Counted from the first letter of the stretch, positions 29,271 through 37,853 are shown. The stretch: DNA of 40,313 nucleotides from Candidatus Nitrotoga sp. BS (GCF_927797785.1 NZ_CAKMLL010000107.1:1-40313), one strand, 5' to 3'. Program-made: numbers and translations. Notes: a model not told the origin generated them from the letters alone.

Positions 29271-29292
29271 AAATATGAACTACCCAACATTA

Positions 29293-30627
29293 TCAATCCA
29301 GCTTAATAACTTTATCGTGAATGCGGCGAGTTACATACCAGACTGCCCAGATGATTATCGGGATCATTACCCCGACAATCAACTCAGGATGAACCGGTAA
29401 ACCAGCAGCCTTGCCTGCTTTGGCGACATACAGTAGCAAGCTGACCACATAATATGAGATAGCGGCAATCGATAAGCCCTCCACCATACTTTGCAACTTC
29501 AACTGTAGTTCTTGTCCACGCGTAAGCTTTTCGAGTAACTGTTGGTTTTGTGTCTCGGTCATTATGTCAACTTGCGTTCGCAGCAATGCGCTAGTTTGTG
29601 AAATGCGTTCAGAAAGCGAAACCATGCGTTGCGCAGTAGCTTCAACAGTTGCTATGGCTGGAGAGAGGCGACGGCCCATAAATTCACCAATGGTTTGCGT
29701 ACCAGATATGGCTTTTTCTCTTAATTCAGTGATACGCTGAGTCACTATCTTGTCGTAGGCATGCGTGGCTGCAAAGCGATACATGTTTTTGACATGAGCA
29801 CGTTCGATACATACAGCCAGTGAGATTAATCGATCAAGTAATTCTTGTTCAGATGCGGCTTTTTTTTCCAGCTGAGCTGTGATATCGACTAGCTGTTGCT
29901 CAGCATTAGCCAACTCGGGGGCAAGCTGCTTAGCTGCTGGCAGAGCTCGCAGTGCGACAAGGCGGTAAGTTTCGATTTCGAGTAGACGCTGGGAAATACG
30001 TCCTGCACGTGATTCGGATGTTTCAGTCGGAGCAATTAAAAGCATGCGTTCAAAACCGCTGTCACGCAGCATGAAGTCTGTAACCGCGAGCGAGTGGCTA
30101 TTCCTGCCGATGAGAGAAGCCACCACGGGGTTTTCACCAAACCAATTGCGCGCTAATGCCAGCGTCTCTACTGGGCGATTTAAGTCGCCATGCACCATGG
30201 CTAGCTTGACAGCAGCAAAAGTGCGGCCAGGAATCCCGGCTAACCAATCCTCTGGCAGGGCTAAGAATGAAAGCAATTCAGGGTCTGTTGCACCTAATTG
30301 TGCAACCTCGGGCAAATGCTGCACAAGCGAATAGGATGTGAACTCGGTGTGGCGCTCCCACCTTAAGCTGCAACCCTGTAGTCGCAAGCTCAAAAAATTA
30401 TTCTGCAAGTTTTCAATTTCGAGCGCTTCTTGACAGGGGAGTCGGCGCAAATGCTCAAACTCTTGCTCAATCGTGACACCATCATTGAAAACAGTCACAT
30501 AAATCACCAGCGCAGGTAAACGGATACGTTGGCTCGGGCGGGTATGCACCACGTTATGCAATAAAGCACGTTGCGGATCGATAGGAGGTAACCAATCGTG
30601 CGGGATAAGATTACCACTCGAATTCAT
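29293..30627 (-). CDS. DUF3422 family membrane-anchored protein
   Basis: 444 residues. The N-terminal half has the DUF3422 pattern (HNVVHTRPSQRI, LRWERHTEFTSYSL, DLNRPVETLALARNWFG, IGRNSHSLAVTDF). A long helical, probably coiled-coil stretch follows (about 230-380, rich in Glu, Gln and Leu), then two C-terminal membrane helices (ISYYVVSLLLYVAKA and PELIVGVMIPIIIWAVWYV). The family is conserved in proteobacteria without an assigned function. It stands alone; no strong ribosome site precedes the ATG. Confidence 0.85.
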   Translation of the reverse strand: MNSSGNLIPHDWLPPIDPQRALLHNVVHTRPSQRIRLPALVIYVTVFNDGVTIEQEFEHLRRLPCQEALEIENLQNNFLSLRLQGCSLRWERHTEFTSYSLVQHLPEVAQLGATDPELLSFLALPEDWLAGIPGRTFAAVKLAMVHGDLNRPVETLALARNWFGENPVVASLIGRNSHSLAVTDFMLRDSGFERMLLIAPTETSESRAGRISQRLLEIETYRLVALRALPAAKQLAPELANAEQQLVDITAQLEKKAASEQELLDRLISLAVCIERAHVKNMYRFAATHAYDKIVTQRITELREKAISGTQTIGEFMGRRLSPAIATVEATAQRMVSLSERISQTSALLRTQVDIMTETQNQQLLEKLTRGQELQLKLQSMVEGLSIAAISYYVVSLLLYVAKAGKAAGLPVHPELIVGVMIPIIIWAVWYVTRRIHDKVIKLD

Positions 30628-31194
30628 GCTTAATAATCCAATGACAAGAAATTGATTGAGTAAATTATACTATCTCCCAATCTACTACACCTCCTATAAC
30701 CATATTAAATCAGGCTGGGTTCCCGATTTATGTTGTTAGACTTGAACATCCCGGTTGAAGGTGCCTTGTAGCCGTATCGACATATCTGCCCATCCAGCGG
30801 GCGCGCATAGCCGTAGCATCCTTCCATGGCTACAACGACAGGCAATTTGTGAAACGTCTCCAGCTTGCCGACGCGACTGAAGAATTCCTGAAATCCATCC
30901 GCGTGATGGCCGATGTCTAATTCTTCCAGCACATCGCTGTCGCCTTAGATCAAGACAAGCTAATTGGAAAACCATCCAAATGTCTCGTCACCTTTCAGAG
31001 CCACAGTCATTTGACTGACACCATCCCGGCAGGCGTATCGGATGATGCAGGTGACGGGAGCGGCATTTCAGAGTCGAGCAAGTCAATTTCCCTGGATACG
31101 AACACCACAAGCCATACCCCCGTCAGTGCGTTATGCTAGGCTTTTCATCGACGGTCGTCATCCACATTTCAATGTGTAAACCCCATTGCCACTG
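30628..31194. other. Intergenic region with transposase debris
   Basis: 567 bases between two minus-strand genes. The left half holds an IS110-like remnant. The right half (31020-31194) shows no recognisable coding or repeat structure. Confidence 0.5.
30715..30980 (-). mobile_element. IS110-family transposase remnant
   Basis: Minus-strand reading gives GDSDVLEELDIGHHADGFQEF... then LPVVVAMEGCYGYARPLDGQ, like the N-terminal DEDD half of IS110-type transposases (VAMEG-NGYARPLD). A stop precedes GDSD in frame, and the sequence diverges after MFKSNN where the conserved NVNNLKLARFK block should be. It is a dead fragment; no ends are visible. Confidence 0.55.
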
Positions 31195-32064
31195 TCATGC
31201 TAACCACCGCCCTCCCCAGCGATGCAAGCATAATCCAAGCGCAATACTTGCCGTACCCACCCACACATTGGGCAACACCGTCTCATTGTTCAATCCATGG
31301 CCAAGTAGCAATGCCAGCACCGGTGTTACGAGCGTAACCAAAGCAATCCGACCTGCTTGCATATGCTTGATCATGTAATAATACAACGTAAAGCCTAACA
31401 CCGACCCGAATACTCCAAGGTACAAAGTAGTCGCTACTGCCCGTTCGGGCAATACAGCAGGCCAGTGCCCGTCAGCCAGGCACCATACCAATAAAAACAG
31501 CGGCAATGCCACAATCAAAGTGCCAAGCGTCATTGCCAGCGGCGGACTATCATCGCTTATCCATTTGATCCATACCAAACCGAGAGATTGCAGTACCACC
31601 GCAATGAAAAGTGCGACCAGACCCACAGCTGCAACATTACCGAGACCCAAGCCACCGCGAAACACTAGTACCAGCCCGACCAGCCCGAGCAACATACCTG
31701 CTATCTTGCTCGGAGTTATTGCCTCTTCCTTGAGCCACAAAGCCGCTCCCAAGCTGGTAATCAACGGTGACAATCCGAATATTACGGAGATCATGCCGGA
31801 ACTGACATACTGAGACGACCAATACGTCAGTGCCATCGCACCGAACATACTTAATCCGCTGGCCAGATAGCTCAGACGCGCCTTACGATGCAATGGGAAA
31901 CGGATGCGCAGAATAACTAGCAGCGCGACACATAACAGCGCACCTATTGCCATACGCGAGAGTACTGCAAAACTAAACCCGACTCCCATTGCGCTCCACT
32001 TGATGGCAAGCGGCGTAGTAGACCAGATAAGAATGACTGAAATAAATGCGGCGGGAAGCGACAT
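31195..32064 (-). CDS. EamA/DMT family transporter
   Basis: 289 residues from ATG 32064, which has GGAG 7 nt upstream; an in-frame ATG at 32109 lies inside a terminator-like hairpin and adds non-family residues. Ten hydrophobic helices in two EamA repeats (AFISVILIWSTTPLAIKWS and YVSSGMISVIFGLSPLITSL; LGVFGSVLGFTLYYYMIKHMQAGRIALVTLVTPVLALLLG). Such proteins usually export amino acids or other metabolites across the inner membrane; the substrate is unknown. The leader contains a hairpin with T-run and a 33-codon ORF, suggesting transcription attenuation. Confidence 0.88.
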   Translation of the reverse strand: MSLPAAFISVILIWSTTPLAIKWSAMGVGFSFAVLSRMAIGALLCVALLVILRIRFPLHRKARLSYLASGLSMFGAMALTYWSSQYVSSGMISVIFGLSPLITSLGAALWLKEEAITPSKIAGMLLGLVGLVLVFRGGLGLGNVAAVGLVALFIAVVLQSLGLVWIKWISDDSPPLAMTLGTLIVALPLFLLVWCLADGHWPAVLPERAVATTLYLGVFGSVLGFTLYYYMIKHMQAGRIALVTLVTPVLALLLGHGLNNETVLPNVWVGTASIALGLCLHRWGGRWLA

Positions 32065-32084
32065 ACCGATACTCCAAACGACAT

Positions 32085-32121
32085 AAAAACAAAAAGGCCA
32101 CAGGAACATTCTGTGGCCTTT
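32085..32121 (-). terminator. Intrinsic terminator/attenuator ahead of the EamA gene
   Basis: Perfect 11-bp arms AAAGGCCACAG (32093-32103) and CTGTGGCCTTT (32111-32121) with a 7-nt loop. On the minus strand it is followed by TTTTTGTTTTT. It ends only about 20-30 nt before the transporter's ATG and about 25 nt after the stop of a small ORF. Confidence 0.8.
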
Positions 32122-32146
32122 CGGAAACTGCTAATGCTGACAGTGC

Positions 32147-32248
32147 TTAAACGCTATTCTCCAGGCCACAATACTCAATATGCCACACCACTCGCGGATG
32201 TGCGCTTGGCAGGGCTTCGTTGGGTAAAACGGCTTTAAAGGAGTTCAT
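32147..32248 (-). CDS. 33-residue ORF upstream of terminator (possible leader peptide)
   Basis: Reads MNSFKAVLPNEALPSAHPRV and ends IEYCGLENSV. Unlike a classic leader it has no run of one amino acid, and there is no clear Shine-Dalgarno. Placement (short ORF, then hairpin with T-run, then transporter start) is what makes it notable. It could equally be a small independent gene with its own terminator. Confidence 0.4.
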   Translation of the reverse strand: MNSFKAVLPNEALPSAHPRVVWHIEYCGLENSV

Positions 32249-33095
32249 GGCTGATTATCAGGGTGAATAATGTATGGAGTCAATTTATATTTTCGCTTCT
32301 AAATTTTCGAAAAATGACTAATTCATATTTTCTGTTGGTCTTTCTGCGACAGCAGAAGATCGGGCATTGGTGAGGATAGATTATGCATTTTAAAAACTGC
32401 GCCACAGTGAAATACATGTGAAATTTGGGTAGTTGACCTCTAATAATGACTCTTTTCAGACGAAACCAGCTATTGAGTGTCGGGTGACAGAGGTACAGTC
32501 GATGAGTGCAAAGCATGAGTTTTTAAGCGGAGATACGACCTGATAATATTTTTTAGATTTGTGGTCACTGTTGTCCGGTTAATGCTCAAATAGATTCAGT
32601 TGGTTACTGTGGATGACATTGTCAGAAATGTCGTCTCTGCCCAAAAATGCCTGTGGGATTGGAATTTTCTCGAACAAGACTCAAGGGGTCAATTGTTGAA
32701 TTAATATCTTTTAATTAAAGGGTTTTGACCCGAATGGCACTAAGTTAAGCCTTTTTAGCCAAATTAGATTATTGTGAAACCCATGACAATACTGACTTAA
32801 TTGGTTGTTTTAACTATGCTGAAGCCCCTTAACTTAGTGGCATTCGGCTTTGACTCCATTTAATTTATACCTTGAGATTAGCAACCTTTTATAAGCAGTA
32901 TAGTGCACATATCAGATTAAAATAAAACACAAACAAACGAGCTTTTATCACTCATCTGTTTGTTTTACAACTAATTGAATTTAAAATGCATTATATTTAA
33001 AATAAGTAATAATTCGCTTTTATGCTTTTTTGTCTGCATTAACCGTGGGCGGATTCAAGTTAGAAGTGCAACACATTGTCAATTCACCTTTATTA
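32249..33095. other. Long gene-free stretch
   Basis: 847 bases. It contains the 118-bp inverted-repeat element (32730-32847) but no convincing ORF. A 78-codon minus-strand frame at 32280-32516 lacks a ribosome site and protein-like character. Sequence from 32850 on is AT-rich. The nitroreductase terminator should be here, but no clear hairpin with T-run is seen. Confidence 0.5.
32730..32847. repeat. 118-bp element with 20-bp terminal inverted repeats
   Basis: CCGAATGGCACTAAGTTAAG at 32730-32749 and CTTAACTTAGTGGCATTCGG at 32828-32847 are inverted with one mismatch. TTTGAC occurs just outside each end (32724-32729 and about 32849-32854), a possible but imperfectly placed target duplication. 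The interior has no ORF: MITE-like. Similar GCCACTAAGTTAAG ends are seen on some transposons (from memory). Confidence 0.7.
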
Positions 33096-33701
33096 CTATG
33101 CAAATCTGTTTTTGATAACCACCTCATCAAGTGCTAGCTGACCCGGTCGTGGCCACGCTTCCTTAGTGCCCTTGCCAATTGCAACAAACATTGCAATTAC
33201 ATGGTCGTCAGGCAGGTGAATCAGTTCAGCAACTTTTTCGAAATCGAAACCATCCATTGGACATGAGTCATATCCCATCGATTTTGCGGCAAGCATTAAT
33301 GTTTGCGCCGCTATACCACAAGATCTCATTGCCTCATCTCTCTGAACCTGGTCTTTGCCTCGATAGTAATTATCGATAGCTGGAAGCATAAATTCCTGGA
33401 CTTCTTTGGGGGCATTAACCCAGTATCGACCAGGCTGCCTTTCCCATGACTTCAGGTCGGCACATAGAACAATGAATAACGACGCATCTGTCACCTGTGC
33501 TTGACCCCAAGCCACCTGCCTGATTTGTGCTCTTAGCTCTTTGTCCGTTACTACGACATAGCGCCAGTTTTGAATATTGAACGCCGTGGGTGCAAGCACG
33601 GCCAAAGACAGAAACTCATTTATTTCTTCTTCTGTCATGCTGTGGCTAGCGTCAAAATGTTTAACTGCTCGGCGTGAACGTATTGCGTCTACTGTCGTCA
33701 T
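33096..33701 (-). CDS. Nitroreductase family protein (FMN)
   Basis: 201 residues from ATG 33701, with AGGGGA 7 nt upstream; the longer frame to 33752 is not supported. Nitroreductase pattern: IRSRRAVKHFD, LAVLAPTAFNIQNWRYVVV, SCGIAAQTLMLAAKSMGYDSCPMDGFD, then AIGKGTKEAWPRPG. Such enzymes use FMN and NAD(P)H to reduce quinones, nitro groups or similar; the true substrate cannot be read. A 32-codon ORF lies just upstream. Confidence 0.9.
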   Translation of the reverse strand: MTTVDAIRSRRAVKHFDASHSMTEEEINEFLSLAVLAPTAFNIQNWRYVVVTDKELRAQIRQVAWGQAQVTDASLFIVLCADLKSWERQPGRYWVNAPKEVQEFMLPAIDNYYRGKDQVQRDEAMRSCGIAAQTLMLAAKSMGYDSCPMDGFDFEKVAELIHLPDDHVIAMFVAIGKGTKEAWPRPGQLALDEVVIKNRFA

Positions 33702-33744
33702 ACTATTTCCCCTATTGAATTTTTTTTTAAAACATAACGTGATG

Positions 33745-33843
33745 TTAACCAACTGCCTTGCTTTGGGCGTTCTGATTGAACGGAAGGTTGAACGAAGCCG
33801 CCAGTGCGGAGAAACTCAATTTAGCAAGCTGATTGAATAGCAT
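33745..33843 (-). CDS. 32-residue ORF ahead of the nitroreductase
   Basis: Starts MLFNQLAKLSFSALAASFNL and ends QNAQSKAVG. AAAGGA lies 6 nt before the ATG, a better ribosome site than many genes here have. The stop is 43 nt before the nitroreductase ATG. The N-terminal half is moderately hydrophobic with a basic residue, like a short secretion or membrane signal. No family recognised; it could be a leader peptide or small protein. Confidence 0.45.
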   Translation of the reverse strand: MLFNQLAKLSFSALAASFNLPFNQNAQSKAVG

Positions 33844-34001
33844 AATTCATCCTTTATCAGAAAGGAAATTTTGTAGTTTGCCATGAGGATAAAGCAGATG
33901 GTGCCATAAATTTCACTACAGATTCCAGCCCATTTCGAGCAAAGTTTTCAGCACCTGCTGAGTTGCCTGAAATCGGGGGTTAACAGCCTAAAACCATTAA
34001 T

Positions 34002-34180
34002 GGCGCCTCTAAAAATTCAATTTTCTATGCAAGGCAAGACGCGAACAAAAAATTTGAGCGCGATATTTGCTTGATGTGTAAGCGATAATTTTTTTCGACT
34101 AACGCCTTATTGTGACGAAGTAGGGTAAGACGGCAAGCCGCAAAGCGGCTGCTCGCAAAATTGGATTTTTAGAGGTGTCC
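34002..34180 (+). repeat. Dispersed inverted-repeat element (copy 4 of 5), long form
   Basis: 179 bp, from GGCGCCTCTAAAAATTCAAT to GGATTTTTAGAGGTGTCC. It is like the 29127-29270 copy but carries about 36 extra bases (34119-34155) with the small hairpin GCCGC-AAA-GCGGC. The same extra block occurs in the 17208-17286 partial copy, so it is a subfamily feature. The region from 34181 to 34392 holds a TGACCG/CGGTCA dyad at 34305-34324 and no gene. Confidence 0.88.
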
Positions 34181-34392
34181 TGTATGTGTTTTCATAAAGT
34201 AACGCGCTTAAGCTCAATTCTGCTGATGAGAAAATCGCCGGCAAATGAAATTCTGTTATATTTCATATCTACTTGTTTAAATAAGTAAATTTAAAATTTT
34301 GAATTGACCGGAGAGCGACGGTCATGGATACTTGCGATTGTGCAGTTTGATTGACTATCTTTTTTTCCTCATTATTTTGGTACCTTCGATTT

Positions 34393-35577
34393 ATGCTTAA
34401 TGATTTTTGGCAAGAAATTCTTACGGTATGGCGTGTTGGCATTCTGAATACCACCCTGGGTGATATTTTCATTGCGATAGGAGTGTTTCTAAGCTTCTTG
34501 CTTGTTCGTCGAATTTTCTCTCGCTTCTTTTGCTATGTCTGCCATAGGCTGGGTAGACAATCCGAAACAGATGTATATGACCGTATTCTGGAAGCTATTA
34601 AACGTCCCCTTGAATTTACCTTTGTAATTATTGGTCTCTATATTTCAGGACAAGTCGTCGAACTATCTCCTGCATTAAATGCCATTTTTGGGCAAATCAT
34701 CCGATCCCTTATTGCCTTCACGATCTTTTGGTCTATTTTTCGTATGCTTGATCCGCTGTCACTATTGCTAAATCGATCCAGTATGATCTTTGGTAACGAA
34801 AGCATGCACGAAACCATTAAAAGCTTTTTCATCAAAATCGCAAAATTTGTAGTGGTGTGCTCAGGTATTGCAGCTGTGTTTCAAGAATGGGGGTTTAATG
34901 TCGCGGCAGTCCTCGGTAGCTTGGGTTTGGTCGGTATGGCGGTTGCCCTCGGAGCGCAGGATATTATTAAGAATTTGTTTGCCGGACTCACCATTTTCTT
35001 AGACCATATTTTCGAAAAAGGGAATTGGATCAAGACGCCTGACGTGGAAGGTACGGTTGAAGAAATCGGGTTTCGTGGAACAAAAATTCGTCAATTTGAT
35101 AAGGCCCTAGTCACGATTCCTAATTCCAAATTGGCCAATGAAGCGTTGATTAACTACTCCCGGATGACCAACCGGAGAATCTATTGGATGATTGGAGTTG
35201 AATACCGTTCGACTACACAACAAATCCAGAATATTCTTCGGGCCATCACGACGTATGTTCACGAGTGCGGAGACTACGAAACCGATCCGGAACTTACGAA
35301 AACGCTCATTTTTTTGGATTCATTTGGCAGCTCGAGCATCGACATTATGCTCTATTGTTTTACTAAAACCACTGTATGGGGAGAGTGGCTGGAAGCGAAA
35401 GAACGTTTGGCATATAAAATTAAGGAAATTGTCGAAGCTGAGAAGGCCAGTTTTGCATTTCCATCGCAATCGATCTACGTGGAAAGTCTGCCACTCGGGC
35501 AACCTGAAGCATTCCCGCTCCACAGACCTGACCAAACCGCTAAAGTAAAAGATTTGGGAAAAGAGGGCAATTCGTAA
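34393..35577 (+). CDS. MscS-family mechanosensitive channel
   Basis: 394 residues from ATG 34393; in-frame TTG 34351 would add 14 residues. About four to five N-terminal membrane segments are followed by the pore-lining helix and hinge (VLGSLGLVGMAVALGAQDIIKNLFAGL). The beta domain follows (IFEKGNWIKTPDVEGTVEEIGFRGTKIRQFDKALVTIPNSKL), then the alpha/beta C-terminal domain. It should open on membrane tension to release solutes during osmotic downshift. It is bracketed by two same-orientation copies of the dispersed repeat. No strong ribosome site is seen. Confidence 0.92.
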   Translation: MLNDFWQEILTVWRVGILNTTLGDIFIAIGVFLSFLLVRRIFSRFFCYVCHRLGRQSETDVYDRILEAIKRPLEFTFVIIGLYISGQVVELSPALNAIFGQIIRSLIAFTIFWSIFRMLDPLSLLLNRSSMIFGNESMHETIKSFFIKIAKFVVVCSGIAAVFQEWGFNVAAVLGSLGLVGMAVALGAQDIIKNLFAGLTIFLDHIFEKGNWIKTPDVEGTVEEIGFRGTKIRQFDKALVTIPNSKLANEALINYSRMTNRRIYWMIGVEYRSTTQQIQNILRAITTYVHECGDYETDPELTKTLIFLDSFGSSSIDIMLYCFTKTTVWGEWLEAKERLAYKIKEIVEAEKASFAFPSQSIYVESLPLGQPEAFPLHRPDQTAKVKDLGKEGNS

Positions 35578-35621
35578 TACGACAGATGTCATCTTACGGG
35601 CATTGCAGTTGCAGCCTCTCC

Positions 35622-35654
35622 TGATTGTGAAAGACGTTTTAGAGGTGCTCTTTA
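35622..35654 (+). repeat. Right-end remnant of the dispersed element (copy 5 of 5)
   Basis: ATTGTGA...CGTTTTAGAGGTGCTCTTT matches the right end of the complete copies with a small internal deletion. It lies 45 nt after the channel gene stop, in the same orientation as copy 4. Confidence 0.6.
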
Positions 35655-35743
35655 GGCTGTAAGGTGGCTAATAGAGGGACTAGAACGCTGGCGTTGATCC
35701 CGAGATTCCGTCAAAGAAATCCTATAGTCTGGTATTAAGTTAC

Positions 35744-37423
35744 CTAATAAGCGAGTGCTGCACCCTCATTTCTCGGATCTTTGATGCCGGAGATAACGCT
35801 ATCAGTAATCATAATGGAATTAGCGTCGCCTATTCCTCTCGCCCTGCTGGCTTCTTTAAATTCGATATGTCCCATCTTTTTGAGCACCTCAAGTGTGTCC
35901 GGTGAAATACCGTATTTGCCATATATAATTCGGTCCGGTTGCCACTGGTGATGGAAGCGTGGCAGAGAAACAGCATCTTCAATACTCATGCCATGATCTA
36001 TGACATTCACGATCACCTGAAGTGCTGTGGTGATAATCGTTGAACCACCTGGGGAGCCGGTGATCAAGAAGGGCTTCCCGTCCTTAAGCACAAGTGTTGG
36101 AGACATTGAACTCAACATTCTTTTTCCTGGGGCAATGGAATTTGCTTCTCTTCCAATCACATTAAATTGATTAGGTGAGTTTTCTTTTATTGAGAAGTCA
36201 TCCATTTCATTATTCAATAAGAAGCCAGCGTCCTGGACAATGATCTTGTTGCCGTAGTCGCTATTGAGCGTTGTTGTTAATGCAACCATAACCCCTTCTT
36301 TATACACGGAAAGATGTGTTGTTTCAGGGCTTTCCTCGGGCCAGTACCCAGCGCCTATATTTTCACTCTTACTTGCTTTGTCAGAATTAAAATCGGAAAA
36401 ACGCTGCGCGGCATAGGATTTATTGGTGAGCTTCGCAATAGGGACATCATAATAATCCGGATCTCCGAGATGTTCTGCGCGGTCTGCATAGGCGCGTCGC
36501 TCCGCTTCAACCATCAAGTGAATCACCTTGGCACTCCCGAAACCCATAGCAGACACATCGTAGGTTTCCATCATATTTAGAATTTGTATCACAAGCGCGC
36601 CGCCGGAAGATGGGGGCCCCATGCCGTAAATATCGTAACCCCGATATGTGCCTTTGACCGGCTTTCGCCAAATTGATTTATAGTTTGCCAGATCATTCAG
36701 CGTGATTTCTCCGTTACCCCGCTGCATCTCAGCGACGATCAGATCTGCAGTTTTGCCCTTGTAGAAACCGTCACGACCACTGTCCGCAATTCGTTCCAAG
36801 GTCTTTGCGAGCTCAGGCTGACGCCATATGTCACCTTCCTCATAAGGCGCCCCTTTTTTGGAGAAAGTCTTAATAGATTCGGGATACTGCTCCATCTTTT
36901 TGAGCACTTTGTTAAATTGGCGCGCTAGATCATGACTTAGAGGAAAGCCTTTTTCTGCTAAGCGAATTGCCGGAGCGATAACTTGTTTGATCGAAAGCGA
37001 ACCATAAGTTTCAAGCAATGTGATTAAACCATCCACAGAACCTGGCGTACCGGTCGCTTTGTGGCTCGCTGTTGATAACTTCTTGATGATATTCCCTTCC
37101 GAGTCTAGATACATATCACGACTGGCACTCGCCGGGGCAGTTTCTCGGTGATCCAGCGTCACGACTTTGCCATCTGCTAAACGCACGACAGCAAAACCAC
37201 CCCCACCAAGATTTCCCGCAGAAGGATAGGTCACCGCCAATGTAAATGCTGTCGCAACGGCCCCATCGACTGCATTGCCACCCGCCTTCATGATTTCGAG
37301 TCCGGCGGCGGAAGCAAGCGCCGATCGAGAGGTGACAATGCCCGTTTTGCCATAAATTGCTTCTGGGCTCGCAGCAAGAAGTGGCGTTGAGAGTAGGGCT
37401 AGTAGATACAATGCGATTTTCAT
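35744..37423 (-). CDS. ggt: Gamma-glutamyltransferase (periplasmic)
   Basis: 559 residues from ATG 37423, where MKIALYLLALLSTPLLAA forms a signal peptide; an ATG 7 codons earlier is less likely. The proenzyme cuts itself before the catalytic Thr368 in PETTHLSVY; GNLGGGGFAVV, MGPPSSGG, LLNNEMDDFS and MLSSMSPTLVL, then GSPGGSTI, are family blocks of the large and small subunits. It hydrolyses or transfers the gamma-glutamyl group of glutathione and related peptides. It stands alone on the minus strand, with two dyads upstream. Confidence 0.95.
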   Translation of the reverse strand: MKIALYLLALLSTPLLAASPEAIYGKTGIVTSRSALASAAGLEIMKAGGNAVDGAVATAFTLAVTYPSAGNLGGGGFAVVRLADGKVVTLDHRETAPASASRDMYLDSEGNIIKKLSTASHKATGTPGSVDGLITLLETYGSLSIKQVIAPAIRLAEKGFPLSHDLARQFNKVLKKMEQYPESIKTFSKKGAPYEEGDIWRQPELAKTLERIADSGRDGFYKGKTADLIVAEMQRGNGEITLNDLANYKSIWRKPVKGTYRGYDIYGMGPPSSGGALVIQILNMMETYDVSAMGFGSAKVIHLMVEAERRAYADRAEHLGDPDYYDVPIAKLTNKSYAAQRFSDFNSDKASKSENIGAGYWPEESPETTHLSVYKEGVMVALTTTLNSDYGNKIIVQDAGFLLNNEMDDFSIKENSPNQFNVIGREANSIAPGKRMLSSMSPTLVLKDGKPFLITGSPGGSTIITTALQVIVNVIDHGMSIEDAVSLPRFHHQWQPDRIIYGKYGISPDTLEVLKKMGHIEFKEASRARGIGDANSIMITDSVISGIKDPRNEGAALAY

Positions 37424-37540
37424 GTGGTATTCAGTTTTTATCATTAATTTCAGTGGCGCTTAGCTTATCACGGTAGCAAACTTATCTTTGATTACTAACA
37501 ATAGCATTTAAATCCCCGTGCTTTTTATCACGACCTGTTC

Positions 37541-37607
37541 CGGCTTGAATGATGCCGCCCGCGCCTCAATTTCAAGCCGATCTCGCTTGAATGCGCCGAA
37601 TTGGCGC
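37541..37607. promoter_or_regulatory. Two dyads upstream of ggt
   Basis: CGGCTTGAA (37541-37549) / TTCAAGCCG (37571-37579), and GCGCC-GAATT-GGCGC (37593-37607). They lie 118-184 nt upstream of the ggt start, next to the IS481-like fragment. They could be operators, an IS end or a hairpin; no T-run. Confidence 0.3.
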
Positions 37608-37622
37608 TGTTAAATACGCGTT

Positions 37623-37853
37623 GTGAATCATGGCACAGGCCATAATTTGCGCCTGATGAACATCCAGACCGATACAGGGCTGGAGACAACTTTGACGCGC
37701 TATTTAAACGTTTATAATAACCCTATTCAGCAGCGCGCTTTGAATCACTTGACGCCCATCCAGTCATTGAAAAAATGGGGCACAGAAAACCTGATTTATT
37801 TGTTAAACGTGTTTAGAAACAGGCGGGACTTGACATTTAGCTACGTACAGTAA
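37623..37853 (+). mobile_element. IS481-type transposase C-terminal fragment, frameshifted
   Basis: TTLTRYLNVYNNPIQQRALNHLTPIQSLKKW is the end of an integrase-core (rve) transposase of the IS481/IS3 kind. One base shift after TEN puts the expected tail PDLFVKRV-KQAGLD in the next frame (about 37792-37837), which also has a TAG in place of the usual Tyr codon. So it is a dead fragment; the catalytic DDE part is absent. The N-terminal codons of this frame do not look like transposase. Confidence 0.8.

Noticed and set aside
32280-32516. 78-codon minus-strand frame
   Set aside because: No ribosome site, no recognisable motif, atypical composition; lies in a gene-free stretch.
34326-34350. Eight-codon ORF MDTCDCAV after the TGACCG/CGGTCA dyad upstream of the channel gene
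   Set aside because: Too short and with poorly spaced ribosome site; no terminator or second structure that would make it a leader.
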